From Rusavskia elegans (Eukaryota; Ascomycota; Lecanoromycetes; Teloschistales; Teloschistaceae): a DNA stretch of 33,413 bases. The notes below the pieces were generated by a model. The model was not told the origin of the DNA. It saw only the letters and a program-made list of their open reading frames with translations, and ran no database searches. Each line of letters starts with the position of its first letter. The stretch's first letter is position 1. The position numbers were made by a program, and so were the translations under genes. Where the stretch lies: positions 1-33,413 of the forward strand of contig SAUG01000205.1 in assembly GCA_011316305.1 (NCBI GenBank), given 5' to 3'. Shown piece by piece: positions 21,032 to 30,761 of the stretch.

Positions 21032-21802
21032 CTAATTAGCTCCTCTAAGGACCTCCTCTACTACCTTCTGTGCATAGACCGAGGGTTCCATCCGGGGCGT
21101 CCTATCCTTGCCGACTGCACGATCAGATATCTCTTTCTCAATGCGTTTGTACCTTGAGGTTGGAGGAAGCTTGAAATTGAGCCCGGTTGAGAGTCCCTTC
21201 GTACTGACGGCTCCAGTAACCACCGTGACCACCTTTACATCGAAAGGCGCCAGCTCAAGCCGGAGAGTGTCCGAGATTGCGGTAACTGCTGCCTTCGAGC
21301 CTGTATAGATCCCTGGTGTCCAGATCAGCTGGGCTGCCATGTTATATGTTTCCTGATCAAGCTCACCCATCCAAGGCGTATTAACGCTCGGTGCAATCGA
21401 GCTGATGTTCACAATGGTGCCCTTGGCCGCTATAACACAGGGAGCCAATATTTGCGTGACACGAACCATGCCCCAGACATTGATATCGTACATCTGCTTT
21501 GCGGTCTCGATGTCAAAGTCCAATGTCGGCATGATGATTGTCTGGCCAGCATTGTTGACCAGATAGTCGAGCGTACCACCTGTTTGAGCCTCCAAGGTTT
21601 CGAGCGCAGCCCGAACGCTGGATTCTAGTGTTGGATCAAGGGTCAGAAGTGTGACATTGGGAAGGTTCTTTAGGTGTGACATCTTGGACACATCGCGTGA
21701 GGTTGCAAAGACGCGTAAGTTACGTTTCTGGAATGCTTCAGCCAGTGCAGAGCCTATGCCACCAGCGCTACACCCGGTGATCAGCACGGACTTCAGAGCC
21801 AT
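21032..21802 (-). CDS. Short-chain dehydrogenase/reductase (AYR1-like), two exons, possibly C-terminally truncated
   Basis: This is a classical SDR of the type related to 1-acyldihydroxyacetone-phosphate reductase: an NADP(H)-dependent carbonyl reductase. From ATG at 21802, exon 1 runs to 21367 and exon 2 from 21312 to 21032. The 54-base intron (21366-21313; GTGAGC..ACACCAG) is in frame and stop-free, but splicing restores TPWMGIYTGSKAA, where the family has an unbroken TPWMGxYxxSKAA. Motifs in the spliced 238-aa protein: cofactor GCSAGGIG (10-17), NNAG (83-86), active-site Ser134/135, Tyr148 and Lys152. The stop TAG (21034-21032) follows RGAN; the same frame then continues QIWKGGYASIAYLASSWFP to about 20975, which matches the usual C-terminal region. 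So the protein ends some 25-30 residues early unless the stop is read through. The catalytic core is complete, so some activity is possible. Substrate unknown. Confidence 0.85.
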   Translation of the reverse strand: MALKSVLITGCSAGGIGSALAEAFQKRNLRVFATSRDVSKMSHLKNLPNVTLLTLDPTLESSVRAALETLEAQTGGTLDYLVNNAGQTIIMPTLDFDIETAKQMYDINVWGMVRVTQILAPCVIAAKGTIVNISSIAPSVNTPWMGELDQETYNMAAQLIWTPGIYTGSKAAVTAISDTLRLELAPFDVKVVTVVTGAVSTKGLSTGLNFKLPPTSRYKRIEKEISDRAVGKDRTPRMEPSVYAQKVVEEVLRGAN

Positions 21803-22680
21803 CACGTTGGAGAAAGCGGTGGTCCAAGTATAGGAAGCTCTGAATTAGGTAGAGCCGACGAATAAATTGAAAAATGGACCACAATTGAAGTTGGTCACCC
21901 TTCAATCGTGAGGGCGATGGGGTAAGGGAGTCGAGGGGAGTCAAGATGGCGAATTAGGTTTTCCGGGCCGCCTGGAGTTGCCATTTCGTACAGCACAGCC
22001 ATGATATGTTCCAATTTAGACCGGCGAACAAGGGAGAAAATCCTCGAGCGGTTTTAACCATGCTGGCGGGTCAAATTCTACGACCTAAACCTAAGGTAGA
22101 TACTTAAGGTAGAATGGTAGTATCTCCACCTACGTCGATGGTGAGGCTATGCAAAGATTCCAGATCATCCTTCACACCTTCATGTCTCTGCGATCTCATC
22201 ACGGACGGGACATGTCGGCGTTTTTGATTCCTAATCGCGTTTCCACATCGAGTAGAATCTTGACCAGCGGCGCCATTGAATTTCGCCCAGAAATCTGCCC
22301 TGCTGGAAGAGATGAAAATTTTTGATTGGCGCTCTTGACGAAGGCTGTAATAGTAGGCACTCATCAAGCCTAGCCGCTTTGTGGCTGCATATCAACGGAG
22401 CCGATATATTCCGTATCTTGGCACCGATGTTAGGATTCCAAGCCACTTGAGGATCGGTCCTCGACCCAACGTCAAGGACCGATTACTGTAAAGCGTTGTA
22501 AAGCCGTTTCTGAATCTCGCCAGTGAACTGCCAATGTCTATTTCCTGCTCGATAAACCGCTTTATGACATTCAGAGAAATTCCCGGTGAGGTAGTTGTTT
22601 CTCAATAGGTTTGTCTCCAAGTCAAGCTGAAACGTGAACAGACACATTCTGCAAAACGCAGGGGTCCGTGATATATTATT
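21803..22680. other. About 0.9 kb without a gene
   Basis: Minus-strand frames 22104-22367 and 22231-22446 overlap and lack motifs. The segment next to 21803 should hold the dehydrogenase promoter. A duplicated TTAAGGTAGA-like decamer lies at about 22091-22115. Confidence 0.4.
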
Positions 22681-23030
22681 TCATTCAATCTCCCTAAACC
22701 TCGCCCCCACATGCACCCTCGCCTCCACCCTCACCTGCAACCCATGCTTCACCCCCGTATGCGTCACCCCGCCTAAATGATCCCCATTATACACACACTC
22801 CGCCAACACATCTAGCCGCCTCCCTAACGTCCTCTAGACTCGCCTCCGCCGTCTGCGTCGTCGAGCCCGGGATATCGATCGTCACGCTGCATTCTTGGCG
22901 GATCGTGTCCCACGTGTGCGGCAGCTTGAGGTAATCTCTCCCCAGGGTGCGGGAGAATGTACGGGTGCGATTGGCGGCGGTGGGGGAGAGGGCGATTCGG
23001 TTGGTTATTATTGTTAGACAGTTGTTGCAC
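22681..23030 (-). pseudogene. 3' fragment of a fungal hypothetical gene, cut off at the A+T block
   Basis: Reading on the minus strand from 23030, one frame gives NRIALSPTAANRTRTFSRTL and LPHTWDTIRQECSVTIDIPG, then SLEDVREAA. Near 22800 the good reading shifts frame to AECVYNGDHLGGVTHTGVKH and ends EARVHVGARFREIE at TGA (22683-22681). The style, with paired Cys and Gly-rich turns, is that of small secreted fungal proteins, but I cannot name the family. The 5' part is missing: upstream on this strand the sequence turns at once into A+T-rich repeat DNA. So the gene was cut by repeat insertion or its 5' part was mutated beyond recognition, and a frameshift has followed. Confidence 0.5.
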
Positions 23031-23460
23031 CCCAGTGGTGGAATATTTTATCTATAGATAGAATACGCTTATCTATATTCTACCTTTAGCTTCCTACTAC
23101 TATATTTATATTACTTCTATCTATAAACTTAGTTTCTTTTAAAAAATTTCTAAAATTTTTTAAATATTTTTAAAATCTAAATTAGCTAATTTATTTAAGC
23201 TGTAAATATTTTCAATACCTAGTATCTTTTTAATTTCTAAATTTTAACTATTTTATCTAATATTTTAACTATTTTATTTAAAGGCTTTTATAATAGTCTA
23301 GTCTATATTTTTATTTTTTCTATCGACCGGTATCTTTTATAATAAGTTTTTTAAACTTTTTAAAACTATATAAAAATATATTAAAAAATAAAGCTATATA
23401 ATTTTTAGCTAGTATTCTAAAGAAAACTATAATAAAATTCTTTTTAAAATAGATTCTTAC

Positions 23461-25000
23461 TACGCCTATAGTACCGGCGGTAATAAAGTTTATAAAAATA
23501 AAAATTATAGAATTCGATATAGTAATTTTATAATTAAATACGATTATTTTTTCGCCGGCTTTATAATTAAATACTAGAAGATTCTAGAATAGTAATCTAT
23601 TTTTAAACAAGAATTTTATTTTTATTAGGTTTCTAAATCTATAGGCCGAAAGATCTACTAAATAGATACTATAACTATAAAAATTAGAAAAATAATTAAA
23701 AAGGTAGATAAAAGATATTATAAAATAAATTATATCTATATAATATTAAAAAAGGCAGCAGTAAAATAGGGCGAGAAAATAGTTATTATAAAAAAAGATA
23801 TTGAGAATATAAAAATAAGTTTATACTAGAATAGTCTCGGTTATTATACTATTACCGAAAAGTTTCTAGTAGATTTTATAAAAAATATTTAGTTCTATAT
23901 ATATATAGTCGATATCGATAGCTATATTATATTCCTTTTCTTTATATATTCTAGAATAATCGAGCTTTTTAGATAATTTTAGGAGGTCTTTTTCGTAGAT
24001 TCTATATATAACTAAAATTAATAAATATAGTCTACCCTTTTTATATATTGGAAGATTAAATAATCTATATAATATACTTTTTATTAGATATATTATTTTT
24101 TTTAATAAGATATAAGCAGATTTTAAATAGCTTTTTAAAATAATAAAAAGATTTTTTATTAACTATAATATTCCTAATCCTAAAATTTAGATAACCGATA
24201 AAAATATAGCGTTCGCCAATACTATTAGGACCATATTTCTCTACGCTATATAGCTAATTTATAAATAGTATATTTAAAGAAATATAGAAGCTTATATAAA
24301 GAAGTATTTAAAGAAAGAAATAGTTATTAAAAAATCTAACAAGACCGATAGAGATCTAATAGAATATAATAAAGGCTATTTTAAGAAATAGAATAATATA
24401 TAGAGATTAGTTACCGATATTCCTATAATAAAGGCCTTCGAGAACGCCTAGAATATCTTAGAACTAGCTTATAATTATAAAAGACTAGAGGGATCCCCAG
24501 AGCTTATTAAATATATTAAAAAGCCTTAAATACTATTTAAAAGAAACTTTATTAAATACTATACAGATTTTCTAAAATATTAGAATATAGTAATAATAAA
24601 TATTATTAAAGCTATCTATCGTAGATTAAAAAACCGATTAAAATCTTTTTAAAGCGATCTTTTTAGTATTATATATATTATTATAGGCCCAATTAACGAC
24701 TCTATTATAATATTCCTCTAGGATTTCGAGGCTATAAAGATTAGTACTTAAATATACTATAAAATCCTTTTTTTCCGATATCTCCGACCCTAGATATTTT
24801 TATATACCGTTAAAAAGATCTTTAAATAATAGGAAATAGTTTTCGATTATTGCTATAGACGTAAACGCTTTTCTAGACTATATAAAAGGGCTTTTAGACG
24901 TATAATAGGATTCCTTTATTATTATAAAATTGATAATACGATTAATTATAATAATAGTACTAATTCCGACCTATTCTAGTTTTATAAAAAAGATGTCTCG
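23461..25000 (+). pseudogene. Mutator-like element (MULE) transposase fossil
   Basis: MULE transposases cut and paste DNA with a DDE nuclease. A first frame (about 23900-24000) reads IFLFFIYSRIIELFR then EVFFVDS, the region of the first catalytic Asp (23998-24000). After a frameshift near 24005, one frame runs from about 24011 to 24940 with KINKYSLPFLYI, then ITDKNIAFANTI holding the second Asp. The C-x-W-H-type motif appears at 24260-24271 as Tyr-Lys-stop-Tyr. RRLKNRLKS follows a Lys (24608-24610) where the family has the third acidic residue. The C-terminal SWIM-type zinc finger appears at 24908-24934 as GFLYYYKID, with Tyr for Cys and His. I count 17 stops over about 308 codons, 11 TAG and 6 TAA with no TGA, many at expected Trp or Gln positions. 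Its terminal repeats were not found. Confidence 0.85.
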
Positions 25001-26757
25001 CGCTATTAGTAGTTCTATTTTCCGGTAAAGATATACCGGGAACTATAAGGCGATAATAAAAATAATAAAGATAATATATACTATCCTAAAAAGCTTCTAG
25101 CTTTATATTATAAAAATATTTTTCTACCTTTTAAGTTTTTAGGACGCTTTACTTTATTTTTTCTATTATCTATATATATAAGCCGATCTCTAAGTTCTAT
25201 TCCTCCTCTATAGAAACTAGCGATTAAGTTAGCTATAAAGAAAAGGCCTAAAAAAAAATAGAATTAAATAAAATCTTTTTTTAAAAAAATATAGAAAGAA
25301 AAACTAATAGAAAAAAGCAATATAGAAAAAAAAAAGGTAGCGATAAAAAAAAAACCGCTAATAATAGATAAAAAGGTAAAAATAGTAGTTTAAATTATAA
25401 AAAAAAAGGTAGAGAAAATATTAGCGGTTGCTAATAAAAAGGTAGATAAAATTTAATAGAAAGCTTTCGAAAAAACCGTTTCGAAAAGGAAGAAGTTTAT
25501 AGTTAAAAATAAGCCTCTATATTAGATAATAGATATTTAGCCGAAAAATAGAGAAAAGATATAGTAGAAATATATATAAAGGATAAAAGCTAAAGTAAAT
25601 ATAAAAGAAAAAATTTCTATTCTAAAAGACCTTTTTTCTAATAATTCTATTCAGTTCCCTAGCGGTACCGGCTATAATATTATTAATTTAATAAAAATTC
25701 CGATAACTAGGTTCTAGAATTTATATCTTTTTCTAGTAATCTTCTAAAACCTAACTTTCTACCGTTTAATACTATTTTTTAGGAGATTATTTAATATAAG
25801 CGAAACCGGCGTTCCCGGGCGAAGATAGCTATAATAGCTATAGCAGCGAAAGTAACGTTAATAAAATTTTATCTAAATAATAGTCTTCTATTAGAAGATA
25901 AAATATTTGAAGTAGAGTTATATATACGTAAAGATATAGAATATACGGTATTAAAAAAAATAGTAAAAAAAAAGAAATAATAGACGCTAATCTTTATTAC
26001 TAGTTATTATTTTTTTTATAAATAGAAAAAAGTAGCTCTATCTATACTATTTATATAGATATTTTCCTTTTCTTTTTTACTAGATAACTTTTAGATTATC
26101 TAGGTAGATCGCGTTTATAGATAATAGGCGCTAGAAGAATAGATATTCTATAATAAATAGTTTCTATTCGATAGGTAGCTACTATCTTTCTAAAATAATA
26201 GGAAGATAGTAGTAGTAAATAGTAGTAAGAATTTAAATAGTAGAGAAGATTTTTAACTATAGATATTATTCTATAGGCTTCTACGTAATCTAATTAGCTC
26301 TATTTAAATATTTAAACGAAGCCTAAACTAAATAAGTTAATTATTGAATAAATATACTAATTAGAAGATAAAAAAATAAAATAAATAGGCGGATATAGAA
26401 AAAGGGTCTAATAATATAGAATTAAATACGGAGTTTTTATAGAGCTAGCCCTATCTAAAAAGTATCTCTACTAACTTTTAATAGTAAGATATTTTCTATA
26501 ATCGAGATAAACGAGGTTTAGAAAATACTATATATCTAGTTTTTATTATATATACTAGCTTATTCTAGGCCTAGTAGTATATAAATATAGCTAAAATAGT
26601 TTAAAGTTTTAGCTTTAAAGTTTATATATATAGTATATAATATAAGATTAATAGAAGTAATTAAAGAAAAAAGATTTCGATAAAATAATTTATAATATAT
26701 AAGGTTAGCTCTAACTCTAAAGTATAGCGTAGATTTATTATATCGCGTGGTATAGTA

Positions 26758-27818
26758 TTACGTCCACGATTCCACAGAGGTTCCCTGGAAGAATTGGTTA
26801 AATAAACGAGCCTAATTATCTATAGCCGTCTATAACCGCTATAGCCGCCTTTCCTAATAGGACTTTTAGTAGACGGCTATCTATCGGCTTTAATAGCTAT
26901 TTTTACTATATATATTATTTATTATTCCTATAGATAGTTTCTTTCGTTAGTTATTAATATAATTATTAAATATATCTCTACTATTCTTTTTTTAATTATT
27001 TTATAATAAAGATATCTTATAATATTATAACCGTATTTCTACGGCTATATAAAATTAGTTATAATAATATATATTAGGACTTTTTTACGATTTAGTAGCT
27101 TAGACTATATCTACAGCTATAGTTAAACTCGAATATAATACCCTTTAATATATAGAGATATTATATTTTAATAATTTACTATATTAGTTTTATTATCCCG
27201 ACCTATAGATCGAAGCGATACTATTAAAGTAGTAATATTAAGTATTTATAAAAAAGATAGAAGATTTTTAAAACTATAGATTATTTAGATAAATATCTAC
27301 TTCGTATTATATATAAACTAGTTTCTAAATAAAGTAGTTAATATTCTATTTATAATATTCTATCTAGAAAAAACTATTCTTAATTATATATAGCTTTAAA
27401 TAAAAGATTATTATAACGTTCCTGTATATCAGAGAGCGTTACGTTTAAGCCTAGCTACAGCCGTGGACGTAGTCCGAGCTACTAAATAGTAAAGGAATCC
27501 TAGTATAGATTATTATAACTAATTTTATATACCTATAGAAGTACGGTTACGATATTATAAGGTATCTTTATTATAAGGTAATTAAAAAGAGAATAGTAGA
27601 GACGTATTTAATAATTATATTAATAACTAACGAGAAAAACTATCTATAGGATAATAAGCGATATATATAGTAAAAATAGCTATAAAAGCCGATAAATAGC
27701 TATCTACTAAGAATCCTATCCGGAAGGGCGGCTATATCGGCTATAGGCGGCTATAAATAATTAGGCTCGTTTATTTAACTAATTTTTCTATAGAATCTCT
27801 ATAGAGTCGCGGACGTAA
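26758..27818. mobile_element. 1.06-kb element with long terminal inverted repeats (TTACGTCC ends)
   Basis: The left end starts TTACGTCCACGATTCCACAG and the right end is its inverse, finishing CGGACGTAA. Similarity between the arms extends roughly 370 bases, including the segment around CTAATTATCTATAGCCG. TA lies outside both ends (26756-26757 and 27819-27820); a three-base duplication TAG with ends TATTACG is an alternative reading. There is no coding sequence. The centre (about 27310-27420) also matches the interior of the related copy ending at 30759, and then jumps at about 27420 straight to the right arm. It therefore looks like an internally deleted, non-autonomous derivative. The outer left end could instead be the far end of a 4.0-kb element running to 30759, with 27818 an inner end; the sequence alone does not settle this. 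Confidence 0.75.
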
Positions 27819-30110
27819 TATAGCCCCTTTATATCGCTTCTTACCTAGCGTATAATCTCTCTACGAGGTATAAAAAGGAGTATTTTTCCTTTCTTTTCCT
27901 TCTTTCTCTATTCTATCTCTCGATATATTTACTATACGTTTTCGGCGAGGAAACTAATTAAAGTTATTTTATTATATTTAGTCGAGAGGAATCGTAATAT
28001 CTTTTTCTTATTCTCTATATACCTATAATCCTTTAAAAGAATATAAAGTTAAAGTTAGTAGTAATACCTATAATAAATATACTCGGGCTTAGAAATTATA
28101 TAATCTTCTAATATCTAATACTATTTATATATTAATTCTTTCGTTTCTTTTATCTCGTTAACCTTTATAGAGAAACGTTTTAAAGATAAAAAGAATAAAC
28201 TTTATTCTAATATTACTAGTATTTTTAATAAATATTCCGAGGCTTATTATTATATCGAGTCCTTTTTTAATTCCGAAAAGAAAATTTATAATAAACGCTT
28301 AGTTTAGGAATCGGATTTCCGCCGGCTCTTTAATAAATAAAAGTATTTTATTACCTATTATCGCGCTTTAGATAAGCGTAAAAGTAATTTTATTATTTAG
28401 GAATAATATATATTATCTCGGTTCGATAAATTTAATAATTCGGTTATATTTTATTCTTCCGTTAGTTTTATACTAGCTATATAAAAGGCTTCTATTAAGT
28501 TAATACCTAATTTTAGTTCGGATAATCTAGATTAATTCTTAAAAGATTTTAACTTCTTTTAACCTATAGAAAGCGTAGGTATTTAAAAAAGGTCTAGCTA
28601 AAAGCTCTTTTATTTTTAGTTTTATAGCTAGTTTATATATCTATATTATAAGTTATTTCCGGTTCCTTTAAAGGTCCTACTAACTTTTATTCTTTAGTAA
28701 CTATTTTATCCTACGATAATAACGACTGGTACTAATCGAATTTTTTATCTTTAGGTTATATATTAAGTGCCGGATCCGGTATTTCTTTATTCTAGTCGAT
28801 TTAGTTTAATTTATAGTATTCGATTTTATCTATAGTTCTAACTATACTCTAGTATATACTTCTAATATAGTTTATCTAAAACTATTAAATTATTTTTTTA
28901 TTTTTATTATATTTTTTAGTAAATTACTAGAAAAGATAGTAATATTTTTTCTAAATTTTTATATTCTAGACTTTTCCGTCTTTTTTAAAGTTTTCGTCTA
29001 ATTCTATAATATTATTATAGTTTATTATTAAAATATTATCTATTTTTTTATATAAAAGGTTTTTATAGACTAGTAAATAAATTATTTATAGTTCTATTTT
29101 CTTACCTATAGTACTTTTTTCTATTAGTTTTTCTAAAATCGATATTTTCTATTCGTTTTCTAGGATAATATAGCTCTTCTAACTTTCGATAATAGTAAAA
29201 TTTATTATTCTAATTAATCTATTTTTTATTTTAATTTCGATATTAAGGATCCTATTATCTTTTATTATTTATCTATAGAGATATCTTTTGATTTTATTAT
29301 AGAATCTTTTTATAACTTTATTATCTTCTTTTCTATTTATAAAAGCTATTATTAGTTAACTTCCGATTTTAATTTTAAGCGCTACTATAAAGGGTTTTTT
29401 AGTTTTATATAATTTAAAATCGATTATTAGCTTTATTACTTTTATTTTTTTTAGTTTTCTAAAATAATATCCTATTCCTATTTTATCCGATAAATAGATA
29501 GAGTAAATATTATTATAATTAGCTAACCAGCTTTTTATTATATATATATAGAATAATTTTTCTATTATTTTAAAAAAGTTTTTAATTATTTTAGTTACTT
29601 CTTTAATTAGATAATTTTTTTTAAAGTATTCTATTTTTTTATATAAATAATAAGTTTTAGTTTTTAATTCTTTAATTTTAATAATATTAAGTTCTATTAG
29701 TTTTTTTCTAGACTTTCTTTTAGTAGGTCCTATTTTACTAAACGCCTATTTATCTAAGTATTTTTTATACTATCTAGTATCGATCTTTATTATAAACTTA
29801 ATAAAATCCGCTAGTATATCTAGTTTTTCGATTACTACTATAGCTTTTTTAATTTTTATCTAAAATCCTTTATAAAAGTAGATTTTTAGAACTAAATCTT
29901 TCTAGTCTATTTTATAAACTAATATTTTAAATTAAATAATATAAGTAACTACCGATTTCTACTATTTTAAAACTATTAGTTTCCTTTCTATTATTCTATT
30001 TTTATTATTATTTCCGAAGGTTTCTTTTATAGCTATAATAAGATTACCGAAGATATAAAAGATCTATAATATCTTATTTTCTCTCTATCTTTTTAGATTA
30101 TTAAAATAAT
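27819..30110 (-). repeat. Left arm of a large inverted repeat (RIP-degraded element, about 2.29 kb)
   Basis: Read on the minus strand this arm matches 30762-33042 read on the plus strand along its whole length. Examples of shared landmarks are a zinc-knuckle-like site (29652-29611 here), TATAAAAACCTTTTATATAA, and the final GGGCTATA directly before a TTACGTCC-type end. At its right it runs on without a break into 30111-30759, which repeats the left half of the 1.06-kb element. That makes 30759-27819 look like one larger element with at least 2.9 kb visible. Coding content is destroyed. This arm keeps more G and C than its partner. Confidence 0.8.
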
Positions 30111-30759
30111 TTTCTATTCGAGGCTATATCTAATTAAAAGTAGCCTTTTCTAGATATAATATTATAAATAAGACCTTAACTACTTTATTCGGAAACTAGT
30201 TTATATATAATATAAAGTAGATATTTATCTAAATAATCTATAGTTTTAAGGATTTTTTATCTCCTTTATAGATATTTAGTATTACTATTTTAATAGTATC
30301 GCTTTAATCTATAGATCGGGATAATAAAACTAATATAGTAAATCGTTAAAATATAATATTTCTATATATTAGAAGGTATTATATTTAAGTCTAGCTATAG
30401 CTATAAATATAGTCCGAACTATTAAATAGTAAGGAAATCCTAATATAGATTATTATAACTAATTTTATATACCTATAGAAGTACGGTTATAATATTACGA
30501 GGTATTTTTATTATAAAGTAATTAAAAAGAAAATAGTAGAAACGTATTTAAAAATTATATTAACGACTAACGAGAGAAACTATCTATAGAAATAATAAGC
30601 GATATATATAGTAAAAGTAGCTATAAAAACCGATAGGTAGCCGTCTACTAAAAGTCCTATCCGGAAAGGCGGCTATATCGGCTATAGACAGCTATAGATA
30701 ATTAGGCTTATTTATTTAACCAATCCCTCTATAGAATCTCTGTGGAATCGCGGACGTAA
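30111..30759 (-). mobile_element. Terminal segment of the TTACGTCC-type element
   Basis: On the minus strand it begins at 30759 with TTACGTCCGCGATTCCACAG and follows the left half of the 1.06-kb element (26758 to about 27420) base by base apart from C/T and G/A differences. TA lies outside the end (30760-30761). It passes directly into the left arm of the inverted repeat, so it appears to be the terminal 0.65 kb of the longer parent element from which the 1.06-kb copy lost its middle. Confidence 0.7.
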
Positions 30760-30761
30760 TA

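Noticed and set aside
21313..21366. An 18-residue insertion in the SDR next to the active-site Tyr
   Set aside because: It has GTGAGC..CCAG ends and removal restores the unbroken family motif, so it is an intron.
26758..27818. The repeated ends as LTRs of a retrotransposon
   Set aside because: The ends are inverted, not direct, and abut TA; LTRs would be direct repeats with a 4-6 base duplication.
27865..27885. TATAAAAAGG as the TATA box of an LTR or gene
   Set aside because: No second LTR copy in direct orientation and no open frame follows; A+T-rich DNA yields such words by chance.
28240..28860. A plus-strand frame that reads partly like protein with TAG/TAA stops
   Set aside because: Its stop frequency is not clearly below that expected for this composition, and the opposite strand of the same arm carries the more plausible knuckle-like site.
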